A stretch of DNA of 64,000 bases from Limnohabitans planktonicus II-D5 (GTDB taxonomy: Bacteria; Pseudomonadota; Gammaproteobacteria; Burkholderiales; Burkholderiaceae_C): assembly GCF_001270065.2 (NCBI RefSeq), contig NZ_LFYT02000001.1, forward strand, positions 186,001 through 250,000. Direction: 5' to 3'. Shown one piece after another: positions 19,035-29,461 of this stretch. The notes beneath the pieces are model-generated. The model was not told the origin of the DNA. It made no database searches and saw only the letters and a program-made list of their open reading frames with translations. Every line of letters begins with the position of its first letter. The first letter of the stretch is position 1. The position numbers and the translations under genes were made by a program.

Positions 19035-20369
19035 TCAACTGCCGGTGAAGTCTTTGACCATCTTGGCGTACCACTGCAGGTCTTCTTGCCACAGGGCGGG
19101 GCGTCGGAAGTTGTCGTCGGTGACGGTTTGCAGCAAGTGGCCTTCGGTGCCCATTTTGTAATCAAACTTCACGCTGATGGCTTCGAGCGGTTCGGTGTTG
19201 ACCAGCATGAAGCACAGGTTGTCGATGATGAGCGGCTTCATGGCCTGGTTTTTGGATTGCTGCGCGATGTAGGTCGACACGCTGCGGCCCATGCGGTTGG
19301 CCACATGGCCGCTCTTGGGGTAGTGGCCAAACTGTGGCGACACTGCGCCCACGCTGTCGCCGATCACAAACACGCTCGGGTCGTCCTTCAGGTTGTAGAA
19401 CTCGGGGTGCACCGCCGCCCAGGTGCTGGGCTTGCCGTCCGGGGTTTTGCCAATGGCGCCCATTTTCCAGACCAGATCCGCCGCCTGGTGGTGGCCCATG
19501 AAGATGGCGTCGTCAAACTTGAAATCGCCCGCCTGGGTCTTGACGACTTTGTTGTACGGGTCCAGTTCTTTCACACCCGCGTTGGAGACATAGGTGATGG
19601 TGTCGTGGTACAGCTCGTCAAAGGCCATGCGGTAGCCGCCGCCAATGGGCATGATGCGGGGCTTGGGGTCGAGGATCAGGATCTTGGCGGGGATCTTGTT
19701 GCGCTGAAAATAATCGGCCATGAGGCAGGCACGCTCATAGGGCGAGGGTGGGCAGCGGTGCGGCGGTGGGGGCAGCGTCATGACAAAGGTGCCGCCTTTG
19801 AAACCCTTGATTTTTTGCTTGAGCGCCAGGTGCTCGGAGCTGGGCACATAGGCGCTGGAAAAATGCTTTTGGGTGTAGGCGGCGGCCGCGCGGTCGTTGC
19901 CAAACCAGGGCTCGTAAGTCACGCGAATACCAGCAGACACCACCAGCCAGTCGTAGTCGACAAAGCCTTGCGCCGTGTGCACGCGCTTTTTGTCGCGGTC
20001 GATGTCGGTGATTTCAGTCTGCACAAAGGTGTAGCCCATGCGCTCGGCCGCAGCTGTGTACGAATGCACCAAAAAAGAGGTGTCCACCACGTCCACCAGC
20101 CATTTGTTGCTCAGCGGGCAGGACCAGAAGATGGGGTTTTTCTCGAGCAGCACCACTTCCAGGTCGGGTGCGTCTTCACGCAAATGGCGGGCAGCGGCCA
20201 GGCCCCCCCAGCCGCCGCCCAGAATGAGCACTCGGCGCTTTTTGCCCTTGGGCATCAGCTCGGTGGTGGGTGAAAACAAAAATGGCTGAGCGATGACAGC
20301 AGGGGACGCAGCAGACAGCGCGCCCAGTGCTGCCGCGCCCTTGATGAGGGTGCGACGTGCGGGGGTCAT
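19035..20369 (-). CDS. FAD-dependent sulfide dehydrogenase-type flavoprotein (FccB-like)
   Basis: This 444-residue protein has a Tat-like N-terminal signal (MTPARRTLIKGAAALGAL, then AASPAVIA), so it is probably periplasmic. The FAD Rossmann motif is RVLILGGGWGGLAAARHL. CPLSNKW and later HRCPPSPYERACL supply two cysteines of the kind used as redox-active cysteines in flavocytochrome c sulfide dehydrogenase and sulfide:quinone reductase. FVIGDSVGAVSPQFGHYPKSGHVAN is the second FAD motif. ATG 20369 has GGAAG upstream and gives the Tat signal; the longer open frame is not coding-like. No gene for a cytochrome subunit is adjacent, so partner and electron acceptor are unknown. The substrate may be sulfide, but a related NADH- or quinone-linked role is possible. 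Confidence 0.8.
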   Translation of the reverse strand: MTPARRTLIKGAAALGALSAASPAVIAQPFLFSPTTELMPKGKKRRVLILGGGWGGLAAARHLREDAPDLEVVLLEKNPIFWSCPLSNKWLVDVVDTSFLVHSYTAAAERMGYTFVQTEITDIDRDKKRVHTAQGFVDYDWLVVSAGIRVTYEPWFGNDRAAAAYTQKHFSSAYVPSSEHLALKQKIKGFKGGTFVMTLPPPPHRCPPSPYERACLMADYFQRNKIPAKILILDPKPRIMPIGGGYRMAFDELYHDTITYVSNAGVKELDPYNKVVKTQAGDFKFDDAIFMGHHQAADLVWKMGAIGKTPDGKPSTWAAVHPEFYNLKDDPSVFVIGDSVGAVSPQFGHYPKSGHVANRMGRSVSTYIAQQSKNQAMKPLIIDNLCFMLVNTEPLEAISVKFDYKMGTEGHLLQTVTDDNFRRPALWQEDLQWYAKMVKDFTGS

Positions 20370-20643
20370 GAAGGACTTCCGTGAATGAGAGGAGAAACCT
20401 GTCGGCGCATACGAGGAGCGGGGCTCCAATGCCTCGAAGGCAGGTGTTTCACGCGCCGGGGTGCGTGAGTGGGGGATATTACGCGAACCATCGGGCGTTG
20501 CCGGACTGGCTTTGCCCGCATCCATGCGTTTGAAAATGACACCGAAATCCTGCGTCAGGGCGTTGTCAGCGCTTGAAACAAGCGCCAAAGTGCGCGGCGT
20601 ACGCTTGGCTCTGTGGCAAGCCCCGCCCCCAAGGCGATGGGTT

Positions 20644-22176
20644 TCACTGCTCCTTGAGCACCCGGCGGTATTGCACGGCTTCGGCCACATGGCTGGTTTC
20701 GATGGTGTCGCTGCCGGCCAGATCGGCGATCGTGCGGGCAACTTTCAGACTGCGGTGGATACTGCGGCCGCTCCAGCCGAGCTTGGCGGCGGCTTTTTGC
20801 AGCAATGCCGTTGCCGCATCGCTCAGCCTGGCTTGCGCATCGATGGCCTGGCCTTGCAGCGCGGCATTGGCGCAGCCCTGACGTGCCAATGCCTGCTGCC
20901 TTGCGGCCAGACTGCGGGCGCCGATGGCCCCGGTGCTTTCGCCCGGCGGTGCGTTCAGCAGGTCTTGTGCGGGCAGACTGGGCACTTCGATGTGCAGGTC
21001 GATGCGGTCCAGCAAAGGGCCGCTGAGCTTGCCCTGGTAGCGGCTGATCTGGTCGGGCGAGCAGCGGCAGGCCCGTGTTGCACTGCCCAAATAGCCGCAT
21101 GGGCAGGGGTTCATGGCCGCGACCAGCTGAAAGCGCGCAGGAAACTCGGCCCGCCGGGCCGCACGGGCGATGGTGATGCAGCCGGTCTCCAGCGGCTCGC
21201 GCAGGGCTTCCAAAGCGGCGCGGGGAAATTCGGGCAATTCGTCCAGAAACAAAACACCGTTGTGGGCCAGCGAAATTTCGCCAGGCCTCGGCGGCGAGCC
21301 GCCGCCCACCAGCGCCACCGCACTGGCCGAGTGGTGCGGTTGACCCGTGGGGCGCTGCGCCCACCGGTCCAGATTAAACCGCCCGGCCAAGCTGGCCACG
21401 GCCGCTGATTCGAGAGCTTCTTCGACCGACATGGGGGGCAGCAAACCTGCAAAGCGTTGCGCCAGCATGGACTTGCCTGAACCCGGGGGGCCGACCATGA
21501 GCAGTGAATGCCCTCCGGCAGCGGCAATTTCCAGCACACGCTTGACGCCCGCCTGACCTTTCACATCGGCCAGGTCGGCGTAAGGTGGCGGGACGCTGGG
21601 TGTGGTGGCGGCCATGCGGGCCCAGCCATCACCGGGCTCGGGTGGCGTTTCATTCGATGGCGGCAGGAATTGCTGCACCACATCCAGCAGATGTTTTGCC
21701 CGAAACACCTCAGCGTCGGGCACCAAAGCGGCTTCTTCGGCGCTGCCCGGTGGCAGCACCAAGCGGGTGCGCACATTTTGCTGGCGAAGCACCAGGCTCA
21801 TGGCCAAGGCACCACGCACCGGCCTCAGTTCGCCCGACAAAGACAATTCACCCGCAAACTCATGACCTGCCAGCCGGGCCGCGTCAATTTGGCCGCTGGC
21901 CGCCAGGATGCCCAGCGCAATGGGCAAATCCAGGCGCCCAGAGTCTTTGGGCAAATCGGCAGGCGCCAGGTTCACGGTGATGCGTTTGTTGTGAGGGAAG
22001 TCCAGACCGCTGTTTTGCAACGCTGAGCGCACCCGCTCGCGGGCTTCCTTGACCTCGACATCGGCCAGGCCCACCAGCGTGAAGCTGGGCAAACCATTGG
22101 CCAGATGCACCTCCACGGTGACTGCTGGGGCCTGCAGGCCCACCAGTGCACGGCTGTGCACCAAAGAGAGACTCAT
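20644..22176 (-). CDS. comM: YifB/ComM family Mg-chelatase-like AAA+ ATPase
   Basis: This 510-residue protein begins MSLSLVHSRALVGLQAPAVT after a strong GGGAGGAAAT ribosome-binding site. It has an N-terminal ChlI-like domain (to ~170) and a Walker A motif (MVGPPGSGKSMLAQR). The Walker B region is GVLFLDELPEF, sensor motifs follow, and the C-terminal Mg-chelatase subdomain contains CPCGYLG and SGPLLDRIDLHIEVP. ComM is a hexameric helicase that promotes branch migration during natural transformation in competent bacteria. It is divergent from the nitrogen-regulated porin operon. Confidence 0.95.
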   Translation of the reverse strand: MSLSLVHSRALVGLQAPAVTVEVHLANGLPSFTLVGLADVEVKEARERVRSALQNSGLDFPHNKRITVNLAPADLPKDSGRLDLPIALGILAASGQIDAARLAGHEFAGELSLSGELRPVRGALAMSLVLRQQNVRTRLVLPPGSAEEAALVPDAEVFRAKHLLDVVQQFLPPSNETPPEPGDGWARMAATTPSVPPPYADLADVKGQAGVKRVLEIAAAGGHSLLMVGPPGSGKSMLAQRFAGLLPPMSVEEALESAAVASLAGRFNLDRWAQRPTGQPHHSASAVALVGGGSPPRPGEISLAHNGVLFLDELPEFPRAALEALREPLETGCITIARAARRAEFPARFQLVAAMNPCPCGYLGSATRACRCSPDQISRYQGKLSGPLLDRIDLHIEVPSLPAQDLLNAPPGESTGAIGARSLAARQQALARQGCANAALQGQAIDAQARLSDAATALLQKAAAKLGWSGRSIHRSLKVARTIADLAGSDTIETSHVAEAVQYRRVLKEQ

Positions 22177-22315
22177 ATTTCCTCCCTGCCCCATGTTGGT
22201 GCATGGTGTGTGCATGGGCACGCAGTCTTGACGCACCCGCCTGTTTTTAATGCGATTCAAACATGCACAGCGCTCCACTGCACGGGTGAATGCCCGAAGT
22301 CATGGCCAAGAAGAG

Positions 22316-22332
22316 TTGGCACGGTCCCTGCT
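22316..22332 (+). promoter_or_regulatory. Sigma-54 (-24/-12) promoter for the porin-glnK-amtB operon
   Basis: TTGGCACGGTCCCTGCT matches the sigma-54 consensus YTGGCACGrNNNTTGCW with one mismatch. The invariant GG (22318-22319) and GC (22330-22331) are exactly 10 bp apart. It lies 40 bp upstream of the porin start codon, so transcription would begin near 22343. This predicts NtrC-dependent expression under nitrogen limitation. I could not identify a clean NtrC dyad upstream. Confidence 0.85.
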
Positions 22333-22371
22333 TAGGAGAGTTGTCCTCAACAACTTTTCCAGGAGTTCCGC

Positions 22372-23513
<1,142 letters not shown>

Positions 23514-23536
23514 TTGACAAGAAAGAGAGTCGACCC

Positions 23537-25078
23537 ATGAAAAAACTACTCGCTACCTTGGCCTTGGGCCTGAGTTTGAGCCTGGGCCTGTTGGGCACCA
23601 GTTCGGTGGCCACCGCCCAGACCGCACCGGCCGCCGTGACGGCACCAGCTGAAGCCAAAGCCCCCGCAGCGGCCCCAGCTGCGGCTCCTGCTGCTGCGGT
23701 AGTTGCTGCACCCGCTGCACCCGCAGAAGCCGCCCCGGTGCCTGTGCCCAACAAGGGCGACACCGGCTGGATGCTGCTGTCCACCTTGCTGGTGCTCATG
23801 ATGGCTGTGCCTGGTCTGGCCCTGTTTTACGGCGGCCTGGTGCGCAGCAAGAACATGTTGTCGGTGCTCATGCAAGTCATGGTCACCTTCTCAATGATCC
23901 TGGTGCTGTGGTTCGTGTATGGCTACAGCCTGGCGTTCACCGAAGGCAATGCCTACATCGGCGGGCTGGATCGACTGTTCATGAAAGGCATCTGGGACAA
24001 CGCCACAGGCACGTTCGCGAATGCCGCCACCTTCTCCAAGGGGGTCTACATTCCTGAAGTCGTGTTCGCCGCATTCCAGGCCACTTTTGCGGGCATCACT
24101 TGCGCGCTGATCGTGGGTGCCTTTGCTGAGCGTGTGAAGTTCTCTGCTGTGCTGGCTTTCATGGTGCTGTGGTTCACCTTCAGCTACCTGCCGATCGCCC
24201 ACATGGTCTGGTTCTGGATGGGTCCTGACGCTTACGCATCCAAAGAAGTCGTGGACGAGATGACTTCCAAGGCCGGTCTGCTCTGGCAGTGGGGTGCGCT
24301 GGACTTCGCGGGCGGTACCGTGGTGCACATCAACGCCGCTGTCGCCGGTCTGGTCGGTGCCTTCATGATTGGCAAGCGCGTCGGTTACGGCCGTGAATCC
24401 ATGGCGCCTCACAGCCTGACATTGACCATGGTCGGCGCTGCCTTGCTGTGGGTAGGCTGGTTTGGCTTCAATGCAGGTTCCGCGCTCGAAGCCAACGGTT
24501 TCGCGGCTTTGGCCTTCATCAACACCATGATGGCCACCGCTGCCGCTGTGCTGGCCTGGTGCATGGGTGAAGCCCTGATGCGTGGCAAAGCCTCCATGCT
24601 GGGTGCTGCCTCTGGTGCTGTGGCTGGCTTGGTCGCCATCACGCCAGCGGCTGGCAACGTCGGTATCGGCGGTGGTGTGATCATCGGTTTCATTGCGGGT
24701 TTCGCCTGCCTGTGGGGTGTCAACGGCCTGAAGAAACTGCTGGGCGCTGACGACTCGCTGGACGTGTTCGGTGTGCACGGTGTGGGTGGCATCGTGGGGG
24801 CCTTGCTGACGGGCGTGTTCAACTCGCCATCCTTGGGCGGCCCCAGCGCCGTGGGCGACTGGGTCACGGTGAGCATGGTGACCGCTGACGCCTACTCCAT
24901 CGCTGCACAAGTGTGGACACAGGCCAAGGCCGTGCTGCTGACCATCGTCTGGTCGGGTGTGGTGTCGGTCCTTGCCTACAAGATCGTTGACCTGACCATC
25001 GGACTGCGCGTTACGGAAGAAGAAGAGCGCGAAGGTCTGGACATCTCCTCGCACGGCGAGTCGGCCTACCACGGTTGA
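23537..25078 (+). CDS. amtB: Ammonium transporter AmtB
   Basis: This 513-residue protein has an N-terminal signal-like segment (MKKLLATLALGLSLSLGLLG), an alanine/proline-rich extension and then eleven membrane helices. Family motifs are GDTGWMLLSTLLVLMM, FYGGLVRSKNMLS, WGALDFAGGTVVHINAAVAG and DVFGVHGVGGIVGALLTGVF, which include the pore-lining histidines. It conducts ammonium across the inner membrane and is gated by GlnK. The Ala/Pro-rich stretch between signal and first helix is unusually long. The last ~108 codons plus the terminator are duplicated at 29462-29876. Confidence 0.96.
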   Translation: MKKLLATLALGLSLSLGLLGTSSVATAQTAPAAVTAPAEAKAPAAAPAAAPAAAVVAAPAAPAEAAPVPVPNKGDTGWMLLSTLLVLMMAVPGLALFYGGLVRSKNMLSVLMQVMVTFSMILVLWFVYGYSLAFTEGNAYIGGLDRLFMKGIWDNATGTFANAATFSKGVYIPEVVFAAFQATFAGITCALIVGAFAERVKFSAVLAFMVLWFTFSYLPIAHMVWFWMGPDAYASKEVVDEMTSKAGLLWQWGALDFAGGTVVHINAAVAGLVGAFMIGKRVGYGRESMAPHSLTLTMVGAALLWVGWFGFNAGSALEANGFAALAFINTMMATAAAVLAWCMGEALMRGKASMLGAASGAVAGLVAITPAAGNVGIGGGVIIGFIAGFACLWGVNGLKKLLGADDSLDVFGVHGVGGIVGALLTGVFNSPSLGGPSAVGDWVTVSMVTADAYSIAAQVWTQAKAVLLTIVWSGVVSVLAYKIVDLTIGLRVTEEEEREGLDISSHGESAYHG

Positions 25079-25090
25079 TGCCTTGAATGT

Positions 25091-25154
25091 CGGGTGACGC
25101 TTGTCACCCGTCTTCTCAAAAAGCCCGCAGCGCTTGCGCTCTGCGGGCTTTTTT
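25091..25154 (+). terminator. Double hairpin terminator of the glnK-amtB operon
   Basis: First hairpin CGGGTGAC-GCTT-GTCACCCG (25091-25110). The second, AAAAAGCCCGCAG paired with CTGCGGGCTTTTTT (25118-25154), is a strong intrinsic terminator. The same pair is repeated 4709 bp downstream. Confidence 0.92.
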
Positions 25155-25204
25155 CATGGCTGATCAGCACGCATGGGGTGTGTCACCAGTCTGACCACCC
25201 GCTC

Positions 25205-25236
25205 ACTGAAGCCAGCCCTGCTGGCGATTCAAGCGC
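25205..25236 (+). repeat. REP-like GCCAGCCCTGCTGGCGAT palindrome
   Basis: GAAGCCAGCCCTGCTGGCGA resembles the TAGGAGCCAGCCTTGCTGGC sequence at 29910 and a copy inside putA. The core GCCAGC/GCTGGC forms a short hairpin, as in REP sequences of pseudomonads. It sits between the amtB terminator and the adhesin stop codon. Confidence 0.6.
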
Positions 25237-25318
25237 TGTTGGTGCGCAGACATTGCTGCAGGGCAAGCTCTGTCAATGATCAGTTGTGTTGCGGCACAGG
25301 TCAGACGGAGCGCTGTTA

Positions 25319-28300
25319 TTAAATAATCACCTGAATGGCAACGGAATTCAACCAAATATCCGAAGCGGAAGAGGGCTGTAACAGTGGATCATTTGCATAG
25401 ATAACTGAATGCCACTCAGCTTGAGTATTTGTGGCTGACCAGTAAGGATCTACATGACTCCATTTGTCGTCAGTCGGATTGAGTGCAGCCAACAAATCAT
25501 GCAATTCTGTCTCGGTGGGAAGTACCAGCGTAAATCCATTGATAATCACCGACCGTTCATCATCGATTCCTAATGCGGCACCATTGATTTGGGTGTCAAA
25601 AGTGTCGGCACCTGCATTGAACAAATTATCGAGTTGATCATGGGTGATTTGATCGTCTAGATTGTCATTTGCATCGCCATTGCCAGTCAAGTCCAAATAA
25701 TAATACCATTTACCATTATCTAATTTGGTGCCGCCAATCAGGTGCAGATTAATGTCATTGTTGTTTCCAAAATCCAGGGTGCTGGGTAAGGCCACCGTAA
25801 AGTTAAAGCTGGTGTCATCAGTAATGGCAGCAGAGGAATTGCCCGCCAAATCGGTGATGACCCCAGCATCTGCATGAATGGCATAGTGGTGCCCGGGGGT
25901 CAAATCATTTGCCGGGTCAATGATCAAGCGCCTGTCCAGCACATGAAGCTGTCCAGCCGGATTGGCCAGATCAATGTCGAAGCTTGTGCCATCGGTCAAA
26001 TCCTTAAAGACAATATGTCCATTGTCACCCAAAACCACAGTTTCATTGAAAACGAAAGTGAAATTGCCATCACTCACATAATCTTGTTGATTATCAAGAG
26101 GGGCGCTGGTGTCTAGCACTGGCGCTGTGGTGTCGACGGTCAATGCCAGCGATTCATCCATCAGTTGATCAGTTGCATCGAATCGTAAGGTGTGTACAAC
26201 ATGATCGCCAACTTCAGGCAAGGCTTGATGGACGGTTGCAACATAGCCCCCATCATTTAAAGCCGTCAAACTTACGGTGGACATATTGTCAAAGTTTGGT
26301 GTTATATCCTTGACACTGCCTTTCAAATTGCCATCAATATCGAAACGTTGAGTAAAAATGTGACTGCTCCCCCCCCCGCCCCAGCTCACTAAATAATCCC
26401 CTCCTGTGAGTGAGACAATTTGAGGGTATGAATCTTCTAGGCCATCCCCACATTGCAAGCGTGCCACGGGCATATCAGCAGCATTGGTGCTCCCATCAAA
26501 ATGCTGTACGAAAACATCCGAAATTTGATTGTCTAAAGTACCCTCCGACCAAGTCACTACATAATCTCCATTATTCAAAACAGCTATTTTGGGGGAGGTT
26601 GTAGAAAGCCGATTTAGACTCACAGGGGGTTGAAGCAAATTGCCAGTTGCATCGCTACGCAGCAGGTAGATATCTTCATTATTTCCTGCGACATAAGCCA
26701 TCAAAAAGCCGCCATCACTCAAGGCTTGAACGGCAGTCCATTGGCCAATCGATTCGGTCAGATTGATCTGACCAACTAAATTATGGTCATTGTCAAAAAC
26801 CCTGGCCATACTGGAGACATTGGGCGGATTTGAGTATGAACCACTCACTACATACCCACCGTGGTGCAATGCCACAACATCCAATTTACTGGCGTTTCCC
26901 AAAACACCCAAGGCTTGCGAGCTACCCATCAATTGATGATGACTGTCAATGCCTTGAACATAATAATCCGAGCTTTCATCAGACCAAACAACTGCACACC
27001 CAGAATAAGCGCCACCATTTTCCAGGGCAACGATCCGGGGGGACTTGATTTGGCCCTGCAGAGGATTGGAACTGGCCGAGAATGACAATAGACTGGCTAC
27101 TGCCAAATTGTCAGCGTCATAGCGCTGCACATACAAGTCTGTTCCTGTTGACGACTCTCTGTTCCATACCACCAAGTACCCTGCATCTACGGTAGCGGCT
27201 ATATCTAAATTCATATTCTGGAGAAGACCATCGTTTGGCAACTCCACAGGATTGCCAATCGCCCGGTTGCTACTGTCATAACGTTGCGCGAAGCCCCCCC
27301 AAACAAGTCCTTGCTGTGAAAACAACTCACTTTGCCAAGCCACCACATAGCCCCCATCGCTCAAAGCTACGACTTTCGGCCATACATTGGCACCATCTGA
27401 CAAGTTGTACAAAACAGGCTGTACACGCGTGCTTGTGCTGTTCAATGCAACGTGATCACTGGTGTTGTTTGCGGCGTCAGTTTGCCTGACCAACACACTG
27501 CCCTGAACATAAGCCCCCTGCGTTGCTACAAAACGGTCGGTGGTGGTGGTCACCGCTGTACCACCGTTGCCAGGATTCCAAGAATTCCCCCCGTCGAGCG
27601 AATATTCCCAGGTGGCGCCAATTTCCAAGCCGGAAACATCAATGGTCCCATTGGCCGTTAACAGATCGCTGCCACTGAGTCCCATATCCTGATGCAAAGC
27701 CAGCACAGGGGCTGAAACCGATGTATCAATCGTGAGTTCTTCTGCTCTCAGATCGCTGCTGCTGCCCAAGACGTTGATCACTGTGGCATCTACGCTGTAG
27801 CTGTGACCATCGGTAAACGTCAGTAATTGCCCCGAGCTCACAACCGCTGTTGCGGTATCAATGCTCCAATGACCTGTGTTGCTCACGAATACATCGTTAT
27901 AGACGGCGCCATTGATCACGACCTTCAAGTGATCTTCTGCTTGCAGCGTGGCTGTTCCTGTGATGATGGGCGTCAGATTGTTTGTGATTTGGATGTCAAC
28001 AGTAGGTGCCGCAGGACTATTGCCCAAAAATACATCTGTCTGGACCGCGCCACCCGTGGCCGGGTTGCCCGCGGCATCGGTGTAGGTGGTGGTCACGGTG
28101 GCGGCGCCTTGGCCAGCGGCGCTCACATCGGCAGCAGGCAGCAACACACTCACAGTGCCTGAAGGGTTGAGCGAAGCGCTCACGTCACTGGCGGTGACGG
28201 TGTAGGAGACGGGTGTGCTGCCGTCGATGCTGACGGTGATGACATCACCGACAGCGGCGCCCTGAGGCAGCGTGACGACCACGCTCAGGCCGTCAGCCGC

Positions 28301-28825
28301 TTCAGCGGCATTGACGCCGTTATTGGCTTCGGGGATCGCCACTGTGGGGGCGTTAGCAGTTGCAGATGCTTCATTTTTTGCGGCTTGAGATGCAACAGCA
28401 ATTGCTGTGGGGACTGCAACTGCCGTCGTTGTAAACAATGAGCTTGCAGCAACTTGAGCAATCGCGGCGCCACTGTTTTCGGCGTAGATCACCCCTTCGC
28501 TCAATTGCCGTAATTGGCTGGCATCTGCTATGACCCATTGATCACCCATCAGAATTGCATCTGGCTCTGTATAAAAGTTCTTCAACTCCACATATTCTTG
28601 AGCATCATCTTCACTTTTGATGATCAAGTCACGATCCATTTTGATCAGCTTGATCTTTTGGTTTGCAACCGTTTGACTTCCAGTCAAGGTAATGCCGTCA
28701 ATGATGACGGTGATCTTTTCACCGAGGCTGACCGTGTGCTTGACGGGTGTTTGTCCTGCCTGCCGTTCAGCGATTGTGACTTTGGTTGTATTGGAAGTGT
28801 CCTTGATTTCGAGTTGAATTTTCAT
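25319..28825 (-). CDS. Large Bap-like surface adhesin with prefix domain, Ig-like and propeller-like repeats
   Basis: This 1168-residue protein lacks a Sec signal. Residues 1-125 resemble the BapA/LapF prefix domain (KIQLEIKDTSNTTKV, VGVIYAENSG-like end). An Ala-rich linker is followed by Ig-like domains (~160-460; DAAGNPATGG, WEYSLDGGNSW). Eight or so ~50-residue repeats of the type VVALSDGGYVVAW then QRYD come next (~470-900). A SwmB-type domain (~925-1030; APVLDTSAPLDNQ, ITDLAGNSSAA) and a unique C-terminal domain with Asp-rich stretches (LDLTGNGDANDNLDD) end the protein. This layout suggests type I secretion and a role in attachment or biofilm, but no ABC/MFP/TolC genes are nearby. The gene is visibly AT-richer than its neighbours and lies between duplicated amtB ends, suggesting acquisition. 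Confidence 0.85.
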   Translation of the reverse strand: MKIQLEIKDTSNTTKVTIAERQAGQTPVKHTVSLGEKITVIIDGITLTGSQTVANQKIKLIKMDRDLIIKSEDDAQEYVELKNFYTEPDAILMGDQWVIADASQLRQLSEGVIYAENSGAAIAQVAASSLFTTTAVAVPTAIAVASQAAKNEASATANAPTVAIPEANNGVNAAEAADGLSVVVTLPQGAAVGDVITVSIDGSTPVSYTVTASDVSASLNPSGTVSVLLPAADVSAAGQGAATVTTTYTDAAGNPATGGAVQTDVFLGNSPAAPTVDIQITNNLTPIITGTATLQAEDHLKVVINGAVYNDVFVSNTGHWSIDTATAVVSSGQLLTFTDGHSYSVDATVINVLGSSSDLRAEELTIDTSVSAPVLALHQDMGLSGSDLLTANGTIDVSGLEIGATWEYSLDGGNSWNPGNGGTAVTTTTDRFVATQGAYVQGSVLVRQTDAANNTSDHVALNSTSTRVQPVLYNLSDGANVWPKVVALSDGGYVVAWQSELFSQQGLVWGGFAQRYDSSNRAIGNPVELPNDGLLQNMNLDIAATVDAGYLVVWNRESSTGTDLYVQRYDADNLAVASLLSFSASSNPLQGQIKSPRIVALENGGAYSGCAVVWSDESSDYYVQGIDSHHQLMGSSQALGVLGNASKLDVVALHHGGYVVSGSYSNPPNVSSMARVFDNDHNLVGQINLTESIGQWTAVQALSDGGFLMAYVAGNNEDIYLLRSDATGNLLQPPVSLNRLSTTSPKIAVLNNGDYVVTWSEGTLDNQISDVFVQHFDGSTNAADMPVARLQCGDGLEDSYPQIVSLTGGDYLVSWGGGGSSHIFTQRFDIDGNLKGSVKDITPNFDNMSTVSLTALNDGGYVATVHQALPEVGDHVVHTLRFDATDQLMDESLALTVDTTAPVLDTSAPLDNQQDYVSDGNFTFVFNETVVLGDNGHIVFKDLTDGTSFDIDLANPAGQLHVLDRRLIIDPANDLTPGHHYAIHADAGVITDLAGNSSAAITDDTSFNFTVALPSTLDFGNNNDINLHLIGGTKLDNGKWYYYLDLTGNGDANDNLDDQITHDQLDNLFNAGADTFDTQINGAALGIDDERSVIINGFTLVLPTETELHDLLAALNPTDDKWSHVDPYWSATNTQAEWHSVIYANDPLLQPSSASDIWLNSVAIQVII

Positions 28826-29461
28826 GGCCAGATCGGTGAATGAAGTGAATGGGATGGGTTGTGTCTGATTACGAAGTGAAGCAATTCAACGGTTGACTGA
28901 CTGACAGTGTTTGTGTGGTGTGGGCATCAGTCTGTACTCAGCACACAAGCCAAATGTTTGTCCAAACCGATGTTGGAAAAATTTGTGGCAATGTGAAGAG
29001 TCGCGGACTTGATCGAAGTTATTTCTTGACGAACATGTGCATTGCTCAGCTTGTCTATGCAGGCATGGATAAACGCTGTATGTCGTCACGAATACCCAGC
29101 CAAATCGCTGGTTTGTATCAATATTTAATAATAAATAGGTATTTTTATTATTTGTCATTTGATTGTAAGGATTCAGATGGGGTTGTCAGATGCGGTCTTG
29201 GAAAATTGATGAATGTTGCTGAAAAGTGATAATTTTACCATTGTAATTAAATCATATATTATTGATCTTTGTGTCGATTTCAGGAAGTCCAAGAAGTCGC
29301 GAGGCTAATCTGAATCTTTCAATTTGTTGCTGCCAGCCCGATGGGCTTGACAAGGCCCACTGAACCTGCGGCCGGCGGACAATTAATGAGGTAATCCCTG
29401 TGTCCCCCGGATCGCTTTTCACGCTTTTCTGGGGGCATGCGGCTGGGGGGGCGACATGCTA
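28826..29461. other. AT-rich gene-free region upstream of the adhesin
   Basis: This stretch of about 635 bp is lower in GC than the surroundings, especially 29110-29280. No ORF on either strand is credible as a gene. It should contain the adhesin promoter on the minus strand. The last ~140 bp (29320-29461) become GC-rich and lead into the truncated amtB copy; the junction is at about 29461. Confidence 0.6.

Noticed and set aside
28886-29158. 90-residue minus-strand ORF upstream of the adhesin
   Set aside because: Cys/His-rich composition without pattern, AT-rich context, no ribosome-binding site and no recognisable domain.
29370-29385. tac-like promoter string GACAATTAATGAG suggesting vector sequence
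   Set aside because: The match is short, lacks the -10 and operator context, and the surroundings continue as ordinary genomic sequence.
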